DNA of 64,000 bases, from positions 62,001-126,000 of the forward strand of contig CAWKAN010000019.1 in the NCBI GenBank assembly GCA_963847615.1. Reading direction: 5' to 3'. This document shows positions 11,648 through 20,283 of the stretch, in pieces; the stretch's first letter is position 1; the number at the start of each line of letters is the position of its first letter. Source of the stretch: Palsa-883 sp963847615. GTDB taxonomy: Bacteria > Pseudomonadota > Alphaproteobacteria > Acetobacterales > Acetobacteraceae. Both the position numbers and the translations under genes were made by a program. The notes below the pieces were generated by a model. The model saw only the letters and a list, made by a program, of their open reading frames with translations, was not told the DNA's origin and did not search any database.

Positions 11648-12436
11648 TTATACAGAACCTCCGAATTCCCCCCTATCGCGCAGCATCCGGCGCAGCGCCG
11701 CCGGCGTCACGCCATCCGCAACGCGTAGCCGCCGCGTGAGGGCGCTCTGGTCGGTGTGGCCGGTGCGCACGGCGATCTCGGCAATCGACAGGTTCGTGCG
11801 CACCAGGAGGCGTCGCGCGGCCTCCAGTCGCAGGCGAATCAATACCGCGTGGGGGCTGATCCCCATCCGGCTCCGGAACAGGGCGTGCAGGCGCGTCTGA
11901 CTGAGCCCACAAGCAGCCGCGATGTCGGCAACGCCGATCGTCTGCGCCATCCCGACCCGCATGAAGTTTATCGCTCGGTCCAGCCTGCGTTGGGTCTGAT
12001 CGCCGTCTGCGGACCGGTCGTTGGTCAAGCTGTGGATCAGCAGCTCGGACCAGGACGCTCGAACCTGGACCGGAACGTCTTCGCCGCCGATCGTCGCCGC
12101 CAGATAGTCGAGCAATCCCTGCGTCGCCTGCCCTATCGGGAAGAATGCCGACCCACCAAAACGCTGGGCCGCCCGTTGTAGATCGGGCCTGTCGCCGGCC
12201 GGCAGATCCACGACGATGAAGCTGTTGCCGTGCCGCGCGAAAAACGCGTGCCGTGCGCCGGCGACGATGAAGGCGCCGATCCCCTGGGTGACGATCCCCT
12301 GGGTGACGACCCCACCACGGCGCGCGACTTCCAGGTCCAGCCGGCCCCGGTGGGGCAGAACGACCTGATGATGGTCGTGGTGATGGAGCAGCGGTTCCGC
12401 GCGATAGCTCCTGAAGCCAAACGAAAAATCATTCAT
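11648..12436 (-). CDS. AraC-family transcriptional regulator
   Basis: 262-residue regulator. Residues 1-130 form a cupin-like sensor (LLHHHDHHQVVLPHRGRLDL, then GARHAFFARHGNSFIVVDLP). Residues 160-255 hold the two helix-turn-helix motifs of the AraC DNA-binding domain (IGVADIAAACGLSQTRLHAL and SIAEIAVRTGHTDQSALTRR). A tiny in-frame duplication, VTQGIVTQGI, occurs near residue 47. It lies 54 nt upstream of the DMT transporter on the same strand, so control of that exporter is the simplest guess; the inducer is unknown. Confidence 0.88.
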   Translation of the reverse strand: MNDFSFGFRSYRAEPLLHHHDHHQVVLPHRGRLDLEVARRGGVVTQGIVTQGIGAFIVAGARHAFFARHGNSFIVVDLPAGDRPDLQRAAQRFGGSAFFPIGQATQGLLDYLAATIGGEDVPVQVRASWSELLIHSLTNDRSADGDQTQRRLDRAINFMRVGMAQTIGVADIAAACGLSQTRLHALFRSRMGISPHAVLIRLRLEAARRLLVRTNLSIAEIAVRTGHTDQSALTRRLRVADGVTPAALRRMLRDRGEFGGSV

Positions 12437-12574
12437 GCCGGCTCACCGAACTGGCCTGTGCAGAAGAATAGCGCCCGCCGTGGCAGGCCTGACCTCCGGC
12501 GGCGTGAAGGGCGGCTGAACCGGCCCGCGGGAAACGACAGCTTCGGGTAGCGCACCATCCGCGCCCGACCCATC

Positions 12575-13525
12575 TCACCCAAGCGTCGCGAGGAACCCCG
12601 TCAATGCCGCGATAAACCCGGCAGTGTTCTGGCCGTGCACGTTGTGCCCACAGTCCGGCACGGTCACCAACGTTCCGTTCGGCAGTGCGGCGTGGAACCG
12701 CTCGGCCGCGTCCGCCGGCAGGATGGCGGAGTTCGCCCCCCGCACCACCAGCACCGGCAGGCGGAACGCGCGTGCATCGTCCAGCGTGATGTTCTCCAAC
12801 GGGCCGCTGCCCCGCACCAGGCCGAGCCGGCGTGGCGTCGCATCGCACTTGCTGACGAACTTGCCGTCCGCCCGCTGCAGCATGTTGTACTTCACCGTCC
12901 GCTCGATATGCGCGCGCGTGCGATACGGATCGTAGTGCTGCACATTGCGGATGAAATGCTCCAGGTCGTCGAATTCCTCGTTGTCGCGCACGAATCCGGC
13001 GATCACCCGGCGCCCGCGATCCGAAACCTCCGGGCCGACATCGACCACCCCCAGCGCGCGCAGCCGCGTCGCGTCAAGGCGTGTCAACAGCATGGCGTTG
13101 CGCCCGCCCATCGAGTGGCCGATCAGGATCACCCGATCCAGCCCCAGCGCCGCGATGAACGCAGCGGCATCCAGCGCCATGTCATGATTGGAATAGGCAA
13201 CGTCGCGCACCCACTCGCTGTCGCCATGACCGCGTTGGTCCAGCGCCAGAACCCGATAGCGCTGCGCCAGATGCAGGCTGACCAGGTCCCACGAGTGCGC
13301 CGACTGGTGCCCGCCATGCAGCAGCACGATCGGCGGCGCATCCGGCGCGCCCCATTCCAGGAAATGGAATCGCAGATGGCGCAATACGATGTTGCGCGAC
13401 CAGTACGGCACGTCCGGTGCGTGCGAAATGCCGAGATCGGCCGCGCTGGCACACAGCAGCCGGAACTCCTCCGACCGCGCCATGTCGAGCGGCTCGGTGG
13501 TCGCAGCGAAGCTGTTCAGGTACAT
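12575..13525 (-). CDS. Alpha/beta-fold hydrolase
   Basis: 316-residue hydrolase of the serine alpha/beta superfamily. It shows the oxyanion strand PPIVLLHGGHQSAHSWD, the core LALDQRGHGDS, the nucleophile elbow LIGHSMGGRNAML (Ser about residue 135), a likely acid near VVRGANSAILP, and the catalytic His in VTVPDCGHNVHGQ. The substrate is unknown; similar proteins act on esters or C-C bonds. I start at the ATG of MYLNSFAATTE because a purine-rich GGGACGAGA lies before it; the frame opens 20 codons further upstream without family similarity. Confidence 0.87.
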   Translation of the reverse strand: MYLNSFAATTEPLDMARSEEFRLLCASAADLGISHAPDVPYWSRNIVLRHLRFHFLEWGAPDAPPIVLLHGGHQSAHSWDLVSLHLAQRYRVLALDQRGHGDSEWVRDVAYSNHDMALDAAAFIAALGLDRVILIGHSMGGRNAMLLTRLDATRLRALGVVDVGPEVSDRGRRVIAGFVRDNEEFDDLEHFIRNVQHYDPYRTRAHIERTVKYNMLQRADGKFVSKCDATPRRLGLVRGSGPLENITLDDARAFRLPVLVVRGANSAILPADAAERFHAALPNGTLVTVPDCGHNVHGQNTAGFIAALTGFLATLG

Positions 13526-13626
13526 GCGAACATCTCGTCCCTGTCTGATTGCTCCGACACTGCGCCGGAACGGTGACCCGGGCAAAGGCTACGGGACCGC
13601 TTGGGCGTCGGCGCGGCCTGGCGCGA

Positions 13627-14187
13627 TCACCCCGCCCATACCGACACGAAGTCCTTCGGCGTCGGCCGCGCCACCTGGATGCCGCCGCCGACCTGCGTGC
13701 CGAGATACAGGAACCCGACAATCTCGCTGTCCGCGGCAATGCCGAGCGCCTGCTTCACCGAGGGGTCGTAGGCCGGCGCACCGGTCTTCCACATCGCGCC
13801 GAAGCCCCGCGCGTTCGCCGCCAGCATGATGTTCTGCACCGCCGCGCCGGCCGACAGCAGTTGCTCGACCTCCGGGATCTTGTGGCCTTTCGCCAGCTTC
13901 GCCGCAGCTACCACGATCAGCGGCGCGCGCATCGCCTTGCCGCGCTCGCGCGCCAGTTCGTCGGCCGGCGCGGCGGGGTTGCGCCGCGCCAGCGAGGCGG
14001 CCAGCAGTGCCCCGAACGCCTCGCGGCGGTCCTCCGGGATGACAACGAACTGCCACGGCCGCAGCCGGCCGTGATCGGGCGCCCGCAGCGCGCTTTGGAA
14101 CATCACCGCCAGGTCGGCCTCGCTCGGCCCGGGGCTTTGCAGCTTCAGCGCGGATTCGCGCGTCAGCAGCAGATCGAGTGCGTCCAT
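13627..14187 (-). CDS. Nitroreductase-family protein (YdjA-like)
   Basis: 186-residue flavoprotein of the nitroreductase superfamily. It has the N-terminal LLTRESALKLQSPGPSE, the FMN-phosphate region ALRAPDHGRLRPWQFVVI, and the C-terminal half AGAAVQNIMLAANARGFGAM and FLYLGTQVGG. The short length and the missing C-terminal arm match the YdjA/minimal-nitroreductase type, which uses FMN and NAD(P)H on unidentified substrates. It ends 6 nt downstream of an acyl-CoA dehydrogenase on the same strand and may be co-transcribed with it. Confidence 0.88.
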   Translation of the reverse strand: MDALDLLLTRESALKLQSPGPSEADLAVMFQSALRAPDHGRLRPWQFVVIPEDRREAFGALLAASLARRNPAAPADELARERGKAMRAPLIVVAAAKLAKGHKIPEVEQLLSAGAAVQNIMLAANARGFGAMWKTGAPAYDPSVKQALGIAADSEIVGFLYLGTQVGGGIQVARPTPKDFVSVWAG

Positions 14188-14192
14188 CTTCG

Positions 14193-15353
14193 CTACTTCC
14201 TGCCTGCCAGCAGCCGCCGGGCGATCACCATGCGGTGCACCTCGGACGGACCTTCATAGACGCGCATGGTGCGTACCTTCTGCATCATCAACTGCAACGG
14301 CAGCTCCTTGGCCACGCCCATCGCGCCAAAGGTCTGCATCGCCTGGTCCAGCACCTGTTGCGCCATTTCGGTTCCGAACAGCTTGACCATCGAGGCCTCG
14401 GCGCGCACATCCTGCCCGGCGTCCTGCTTCGCCGCGGCGTCCAGCACCATCAGGCGGCAGGCATGCAGCTTCACCGCCGCATCGGCGATCCACCATTGGA
14501 TGGCCTGGCGGTCCGCCAGCTTCACCCCGAAAGTGGAACGCTGCTTCGCATGGTCCATCATCATGTCCAGCGCGCGCCGCGTGATGCCGATGCACCAGGC
14601 GCCCATCTGGATCCGCCGCACCGTCAGGCGCAACTGCATCGGCGCGAACCCCTGGCCGAGCTTGCCCAGCACCTGGCTGGCGGGCACGCGGCAATCCTCG
14701 AACACGAGTTCATAGGTGCGCTGGCCGCCGAGCATCGGGATCTCGCGCTCGATGATGAAGCCCTTGGTGCCCCGCTCGACGATGAAGGCGGAGATGCCCT
14801 CGTGCCGCCGGCCCTCGCCGGTGCGTGCCATGACGATGACGAAGTCGGCGGCCGGCACCCGGCTGACCCAGATCTTGCGTCCATTGATCACCCAGTCGTC
14901 GCCGTCCTGCACCGCGCGCGTGGTCATGGCGGCGGGATCGCCGCCGGCCCCGGGTTCGGAGATCGCGATCGCCGACTTTGCCGTGCCCCGTGCGTACGGA
15001 TCAAGGTATTTGCGGCGCTGTTCGTCGTTCGCCACGGCCATCAGCATGTGCAGGTTCGGGCTGTCGGGCGGGAAGGTGAACGGCACCGGGGTACGGCCCT
15101 GCTCCTCATACACGCCGATCAGCGCGACCATCGGCAGGTTGGCGCCGCCGAGTTCCTCCGGTACATCCAGGCCCCACAGTCCGAGCTCCTTGCACTGGGC
15201 GAGCAACGGCGCTTCTTCTGCCTCCGTCAGGGCGGTCCTCCCGCCCTGCGTCTCCCGCTTCAGCACCGCGGCCTCCAGCGGCATCAGTTCATTGTCGACG
15301 AACTTCGCCACCAGCTCCTGCAGCATGCGGTGTTCTTCGGGGATCTCGAACAT
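14193..15353 (-). CDS. Acyl-CoA dehydrogenase (with catalytic glutamate)
   Basis: FAD enzyme of 386 residues catalysing alpha,beta-dehydrogenation of an acyl-CoA. It shows the N-terminal helical domain (LGLWGLDVPEELGGANLP), the substrate/FAD loop AIAISEPGAGGDPAAM, WVINGRKIWVSRV, the C-terminal QRSTFGVKLADRQAIQW and the catalytic-base segment MRVYEGPSEVHRM (Glu). The residue pattern resembles FadE-type enzymes of ring or branched acyl catabolism, but the chain specificity cannot be read off. Start ATG in MFEIPEEHRML. It forms a minus-strand group with two further homologues and a nitroreductase. Confidence 0.92.
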   Translation of the reverse strand: MFEIPEEHRMLQELVAKFVDNELMPLEAAVLKRETQGGRTALTEAEEAPLLAQCKELGLWGLDVPEELGGANLPMVALIGVYEEQGRTPVPFTFPPDSPNLHMLMAVANDEQRRKYLDPYARGTAKSAIAISEPGAGGDPAAMTTRAVQDGDDWVINGRKIWVSRVPAADFVIVMARTGEGRRHEGISAFIVERGTKGFIIEREIPMLGGQRTYELVFEDCRVPASQVLGKLGQGFAPMQLRLTVRRIQMGAWCIGITRRALDMMMDHAKQRSTFGVKLADRQAIQWWIADAAVKLHACRLMVLDAAAKQDAGQDVRAEASMVKLFGTEMAQQVLDQAMQTFGAMGVAKELPLQLMMQKVRTMRVYEGPSEVHRMVIARRLLAGRK

Positions 15354-15406
15354 GCTTTGTCCTCGTTCAGTGTGATCAGCGCGTCGGCGATCGGGCTGCC
15401 TGCTCC

Positions 15407-15510
15407 GTCAAGCCGGCGAAGAGCCCCGGCGGAGGCCGGGGGCCGGCATCCACGACTTGCTTTGTTGCACTCAAGGCAAGGCGCGGATACCGGTCTTCGC
15501 CGGCATGACG
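15407..15510. repeat. REP-like inverted repeat with CCGGCGAAG arms
   Basis: Intergenic inverted repeat between two acyl-CoA dehydrogenase genes. Outer arms CGTCAAGCCGGCGAAG and CTTCGCCGGCATGACG enclose a GC-rich hairpin (AGCCCCGGCGGAGGCCGGGG). This arrangement is typical of dispersed palindromic elements in proteobacteria; only one copy was noticed here. Confidence 0.7.
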
Positions 15511-15528
15511 GGGGGAGGCGTCGGTGCC

Positions 15529-16764
15529 TCATCCCCGCGCTCCCGTCGGCACGTCGCGGTAGGGAATGTCCTTGTCCACGCGCGGGTCTGGCGGCAGGCC
15601 CAGCACGCGCTCGGCGATGATGTTGCGCAGGATTTCGTCGGTTCCGCCGGCGATGCGCAGCGCCGGGGAGTACAGCAGCGCCTCCTCGAACAACCCGTCG
15701 ATCGGCTGGTCCTTGCCGGTCGCCACGCCGTCCATCCCGAGCAGATCCAGCCCGTAGGCGGCGATCTCCTGCAGCTTGTTCGCCGCCACCAGCTTGGTGA
15801 TCGAGGATTCCGGCCCCGGCGTCTGGCCGCGCGACAGCGCCGTCATCGAACGGTACTTGGTGAAGCGCAGCCCCTGCGTGCGGACATACCACTCCGCCAG
15901 CTTTTCCTGCACTGCCGCGTTGTCCAGCGCCGGGCCGTCCTCCAGCTCGATCGCGCCCGCCAGTTCGAACACCTCGGCGAAGTCGGGGCCGGGCGCCTCG
16001 CGCATGCCGTAACGTTCGTTCATCAGCGTGGTCAACGCGACGCGCCAGCCCTTGCCGACGTCGCCGACGCGCATGGTGTCGGGGATGCGGACATCGGTGA
16101 AGAACACCTCGTTGAAATGCGAGGAGCCGGACATCTGCCGGATCGGCCGGATTTCCACCCCCGGGGTCGTCATGTCCAGAACGAAAAACGTCAGCCCGGC
16201 GTGCTTCGGCACGTTCGGATCGGTGCGCGCGACCAGGATGCCGTAGCGGCAGTATTGCGCCCCCGAGGTCCAGATCTTCTGCCCGTTGACGATCCAGCCG
16301 TCGCCGTCACGTTCCGCGCGGGTGCGCAACTGCGCCAGGTCCGACCCGCCGGAGGGTTCGGAGAACAACTGGCACCAGATTTCCTCGCCGCGCAGCGCCG
16401 GCGGGGCGAAGCGCGCGCGGTGCTCCGGCGTGCCCCAGGTGCAGATCGTCGGGATCGCCATCGCCAGGCCGATGCCAAACACGTTGCTGAGGACTTTGTA
16501 TTTCGCCTCCTCCTGGCTGTAGATCACCTGCTGGATCGGCGTGCCGCCGCGCCCGCCCCATTCGGTCGGCCAGGCGATGCCGGCAAATCCCGCCGCGTGC
16601 TTCTTCGCCTGGAACGCCTGCGCCGCCGCGATCGCGCCGGGTTCGTCCTGGCCGCGGCGGTAGCCCTCCACCTCGCCCGGTTTGCGCCGTTCCGCGTTCG
16701 CCTCCAGGAAGCCGCGCGCCTCGGCACGGAAAGCGGCCTCGTCCGGCGTGTCGTCGAAGTCCAT
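15529..16764 (-). CDS. Acyl-CoA dehydrogenase family protein (heteromer-type, likely partner of the next gene)
   Basis: 411-residue acyl-CoA dehydrogenase. It carries FAGIAWPTEWGGRGG, the FAD/substrate loop CQLFSEPSGGSDLAQLRTRA, WIVNGQKIWTSGAQYC, and ends with LRIAGGTDEILRNIIAERVL. The position of the usual catalytic Glu has the GGTDEI pattern, as in members of alpha2beta2 heteromeric dehydrogenases where one subunit supplies the active site. Start is the ATG of MDFDDTPDEAAF, 14 nt after the stop of the upstream homologue, which supports a co-translated pair. Substrate unknown. Confidence 0.88.
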   Translation of the reverse strand: MDFDDTPDEAAFRAEARGFLEANAERRKPGEVEGYRRGQDEPGAIAAAQAFQAKKHAAGFAGIAWPTEWGGRGGTPIQQVIYSQEEAKYKVLSNVFGIGLAMAIPTICTWGTPEHRARFAPPALRGEEIWCQLFSEPSGGSDLAQLRTRAERDGDGWIVNGQKIWTSGAQYCRYGILVARTDPNVPKHAGLTFFVLDMTTPGVEIRPIRQMSGSSHFNEVFFTDVRIPDTMRVGDVGKGWRVALTTLMNERYGMREAPGPDFAEVFELAGAIELEDGPALDNAAVQEKLAEWYVRTQGLRFTKYRSMTALSRGQTPGPESSITKLVAANKLQEIAAYGLDLLGMDGVATGKDQPIDGLFEEALLYSPALRIAGGTDEILRNIIAERVLGLPPDPRVDKDIPYRDVPTGARG

Positions 16765-16778
16765 GCGGTCCTCCCGTG

Positions 16779-17894
16779 TCAGGCGGCCAGCGCTGGCGTG
16801 TTGCGCGTGCGCAGCTCGGTGATCAGCCGGTGCTTCCATGCGCGGGACGCGCCGAGCGCCAGCCCGAGCAGTTTCGCCCGGCGATAGAACAGGTGGCAGT
16901 CGAACGCCCAGGTGAAGCCCATGCCGCCATGTGTCTGGATGTTCTCCTTGGTCGCCAGCCAGCCGGCCTCGCAGGCGGCGATGCGCGCCACCGCGGCGGC
17001 GATCGGCAGCTCGGCGGCCTCGCTGTTCAGTGCCCAGGCGCCGTAATAGGCGTTGGACCGTGCCAGTTCGAGCGCGACATAGACGTCGGCCAGCTTGTGC
17101 TTGATCGCCTGGAACGAGCCGATTGGCCGGCCGAAGGCGTAACGTTCGCGCGCATAGCCGCACGCCATGTCGAGCGCCGCCTGCGCATTGCCCACCTGCT
17201 CGAACGCCATCATCACCGCGGCGCGGTCGAGGATGTGGTGGATCGCATCGGCGCTGTCGGCACCGGGCAAGGGTGCGGCCGGCGCGGCGTCGAAAATCAG
17301 GCGCGCGTGCGAGCGGGTGGGGTCGATCGTGGCAATCGTTTCGCGTGTGACGCCGGCGTCGTTCAGCTCCACCAGGTGCAGCCAGGCCGCGCCACGCGCA
17401 GCGACGATGGCAAAATCGGCAACGTCGCCATCCGCCACCGCCGGCTTCGTGCCGTGCAGCCTTCCATCTGCTGCCTGCGCCGCGATGCGCCGCGTCACGA
17501 AGGCGCCGGGGTGTTCGGCGACAGCGAAACAGCCGATCGCCTCCCCGGCGGCAAGACGCGGCAGCCAGGCCGCCTTCTGCTCCGCGCTGCCGTAGACCAG
17601 CAGCGCCTCGGTCGCGAGATACACCGACGACGCATACGGCACCGGCGCCACGGCCCGACCGAGTTCCTCGGCCAGCACGCAGACCGCGAGCCGCCCCAGC
17701 CCGGCACCGCCGTACTCCTCGGGGATCGCCGCCCCGGTCCATCCCATCTCGGCCATCGCCTGCCACAGCGCCCGATCGTACGGCGCGTCGCTCTCCAGAA
17801 TGCGCCGCGGTGCCGCCGTCGGGCAGCGCTCGGTCAGGAAGCGCCGCGCCTCGTCGCGCAACTGCTTCAGGTCGTCGGAAAAATCGAAGTTCAT
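16779..17894 (-). CDS. Acyl-CoA dehydrogenase family protein (partner subunit)
   Basis: 371 residues, shorter and more divergent than the other two. It has MGWTGAAIPEEYGGAGLG, FAVAEHPGAFVTRR in place of the usual loop, YARERYAFGRPIGSFQAIKH and ENIQTHGGMGFTWAFDCH near the end, which place it in the acyl-CoA dehydrogenase superfamily. Being directly upstream of its larger relative, it is likely the second subunit of a heteromeric enzyme, by analogy with FadE-pair complexes of steroid side-chain catabolism (inference). It is divergent from the enoyl-CoA hydratase gene that starts 154 bp away. Confidence 0.85.
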   Translation of the reverse strand: MNFDFSDDLKQLRDEARRFLTERCPTAAPRRILESDAPYDRALWQAMAEMGWTGAAIPEEYGGAGLGRLAVCVLAEELGRAVAPVPYASSVYLATEALLVYGSAEQKAAWLPRLAAGEAIGCFAVAEHPGAFVTRRIAAQAADGRLHGTKPAVADGDVADFAIVAARGAAWLHLVELNDAGVTRETIATIDPTRSHARLIFDAAPAAPLPGADSADAIHHILDRAAVMMAFEQVGNAQAALDMACGYARERYAFGRPIGSFQAIKHKLADVYVALELARSNAYYGAWALNSEAAELPIAAAVARIAACEAGWLATKENIQTHGGMGFTWAFDCHLFYRRAKLLGLALGASRAWKHRLITELRTRNTPALAA

Positions 17895-18047
17895 CCGCGC
17901 TTCCCCGTTTCGTCCCGCCGGACGTGCCTGGGCAGATTTGCCCATCCACCCGGGTTGGGCAATGCCGGTGGCACCGCATCCGGGGGTGACGAAGCTGGGG
18001 GCGCCGCATAGTGTGGTCGCGCCAGACCAGGGATGGAGGAAACCACG

Positions 18048-18836
18048 ATGGCTGATACCGCGACGTTCAAGCATATCGGCGTCAGCCGGGAAGGCGCGAT
18101 CACGCTTGTCGAGATCAGGCGCGGCCCGAACAACTTCGTCGACACCGACATGGTCGCCGAGATCGCCGACGTGTTGGAAGCCATGGATCGCACGCGCGAC
18201 TGCCGCGCGATCGTGCTGTGTGCCGAGGGCAAGCATTTTTGTGCCGGGGCCGATTTCTCCAATCGCGGGCCGGATGGCGTGGCGTTGGGCGGCACGCGCG
18301 GGCGGCACCTCTACAAGGAGGCGCAGCGGCTGTGGCGCACCGGCAAGCCGATCGTTGCGGCGGTGCAGGGGGCCGCGGTCGGCGCGGGGCTCGGTCTGGC
18401 GGTGATGGCGGATTTCCGCGTGACCTGTCCGGAGGCGCGGTTCTCGGCGAACTTCACGCGGCTGGGGTATCACCCGGGGTTTGGCCTGACCGCGACCTTG
18501 CCGCGGTTGGTGGGCGTGCAGGCGGCGTCGATGCTGATGTACACCGGGCGGCGCGTGCCGGGGGACGCGGCGGTGACGCTGGGCCTGGCGGATTACTGCG
18601 TGGCGCTGGACCAGGTGCGCGCCAAGGCGATCGAGGTGGCGAGCGAGATCGCGGCGTCCGGGCCGCTGGCGATCGTCTCGACGCGCGAGACGCTGCGCCG
18701 CGGCCTGGCGGACGCAGTGGCGCGGGCGACCGAACGCGAATACGAGGAGCAGGACTGGCTGCGCAAGACCGACGACTTCCGCGAGGGCATCAAGGCGATG
18801 GCGGCGCGGCGGGCGGCGAATTTCACCGCCAGCTAG
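18048..18836 (+). CDS. Enoyl-CoA hydratase/isomerase family protein
   Basis: 262-residue crotonase-fold enzyme. The CoA/oxyanion strands are clear: AIVLCAEGKHFCAGADFSNR near residue 60 and KPIVAAVQGAAVGAGLGLAV near residue 105, then FGLTATLPRLVGVQAASMLM. The third family motif gives GDAAVTLGLADYCV. Whether it hydrates, isomerises or hydrolyses cannot be decided. Start ATG at 18048 has GGAGGAAA 7 nt upstream. Divergent from the acyl-CoA dehydrogenases, so a common beta-oxidation-like pathway is likely. The enolase-superfamily gene follows 24 nt downstream. Confidence 0.92.
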   Translation: MADTATFKHIGVSREGAITLVEIRRGPNNFVDTDMVAEIADVLEAMDRTRDCRAIVLCAEGKHFCAGADFSNRGPDGVALGGTRGRHLYKEAQRLWRTGKPIVAAVQGAAVGAGLGLAVMADFRVTCPEARFSANFTRLGYHPGFGLTATLPRLVGVQAASMLMYTGRRVPGDAAVTLGLADYCVALDQVRAKAIEVASEIAASGPLAIVSTRETLRRGLADAVARATEREYEEQDWLRKTDDFREGIKAMAARRAANFTAS

Positions 18837-18860
18837 GCGGTCAGGCAGAGGAGGCACGCC

Positions 18861-20064
18861 ATGCAGATCGCGCGCATCGAAACATTTCTGTTCGATCCGG
18901 GAACGGCGAAGAACCTGCTGTTCTGCCGGGTGGAGACCGAACTCTGGCCTGCATGGCTGGGGCGAGGCCTATGTCACCCCGGGCAAGGAGCAGGTGATCG
19001 AGCTGGGTTTGCAGGCGATGGCGAAATACGTGGTTGGGCGCAGCGCGTTCAACATCCGCCACACCGGGCAGGTCATGTTCGAGGATTTCGCGATGCGCCG
19101 CGCCTCGCTCGATCTGCTGTCGGCATGGAGCGCGATCGAGATCGCGCTGTGGGACATCGTTGCCAAACACGCGAAGTTGCCGCTGTATAACCTGCTTGGC
19201 GGCGCTTCGCGCGAGCGGGTGAAGGTCTACGCCAATGGCTGGTCGAACGGACAGGAGACGATCGAGCAGAACCTGGAGCGCGCGCTGCAGGTCAAGGCGG
19301 CGGGCTTCACCGCGTTGAAGTGGGACCCGTTCCCCGGGCCGTGGCGCAGTTTCATCCATCAGGCGGACGAGGATCACGTCGTCCGCTACGTGAAGGCGAT
19401 GCGCGAGGCGCTGGGTCCGGATTTTACGCTGCTGGTCGAGGTGCATCGCCGGCTGGCGCCGATGCACGCCATTCGCATCGGCCGGCGCATCGCCGAATTC
19501 GATGTCGGCTGGTACGAGGAACCCTGCCTGTGCGACAACATCGAACTGGTCGCCGAGGTGCGCCGCAACGTGCCGATCCCGATCGTGACCGGCGAGGCGA
19601 TCTATTCGAAGGAGGGCTTCGCCCAGGCGTTGGCGGCGCGCGCGGCGGACATCATCAACCCGGACATCTGCAACTGCGGCGGCATCACCGCGATGCTGGA
19701 TATCGCGGCGATGGCGCAGCCGCATGCGGTGGCGGTGGCGCCGCACAACTACAACTCCACGCTGGTCGGGCTGGCGGCGACGGTGGCGTTGTCGGCAATG
19801 ATCCCGAATTTCCTGATCGCCGAATGCTTTATCAACCTGAAGCCGGCGTGTGATGCGATTGCCGTGCAGCCGTTGACGGTGCAGGACGGGTTCGTCGAGC
19901 TGCCGAGCGTGCCGGGGCATGGGATCGACATCGATCTCGAGCGGCTGCGCGCGCACCCGTATCGCGACATGGGCGCGCGCGGCGGGACCAAGAGTCTGCG
20001 GTCTTATACGGAGGAGTTTCCCCGCAAGGACTACGTCGTGGGGGCGACGCGGACCGGTTATTAG
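18861..20064 (+). CDS. Mandelate racemase/muconate lactonizing enzyme family protein, one apparent frameshift
   Basis: Enolase-superfamily enzyme of about 400 residues. The first 27 codons (MQIARIETFLFDPGTAKNLL) lie in one frame; the rest, from LHGWGEAYVTPG onward, in another. Removing one base at about 18941 (GAAC to GAC) joins them. The capping domain leads to a barrel with FTALKWDPFPG, a VEVHRRLAPM strand, WYEEPCLCDNIELVAEV and IVTGEAIYSKEGF, i.e. the metal-ligand carboxylates and the general-acid regions of the MR subgroup. D-galactarate/gluconate-type dehydration is possible, but specificity is unknown. It follows the enoyl-CoA hydratase gene closely. Confidence 0.85.
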
Positions 20065-20094
20065 ATCCGGTTCCGGCTGGCGGAAACCCCATCC

Positions 20095-20220
20095 ACCTCT
20101 CCCGCTCTTCGCGGGAGAGGTCGGCGAGCAGAGCGAGACGGGTGAGGGTGGTGCTCGCGGCACCACCCTCACCCGCGTCGCTATCGCTCCGCGACCTCTC
20201 CCGCGAAGAGCGGGAGAGGT
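20095..20220. terminator. Nested inverted repeat between convergent genes (family B), probable bidirectional terminator
   Basis: Perfect 29-bp arms at 20095-20123 and 20192-20220 (beginning ACCTCTCCCGCTCTTCGCGG) each contain their own small hairpin. An inner pair ACGGGTGAGGGTGGTG / CACCACCCTCACCCG lies between them. It occupies the gap between the enolase-superfamily gene and the lactonase gene, which converge on it, so a terminator role is plausible; no T-run follows. Confidence 0.7.
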
Positions 20221-20283
20221 GTACGATAAACGGGCCATTCCGTCACGTTGCATACGCTTTAGCCATACGCCAGCACGGACGGA

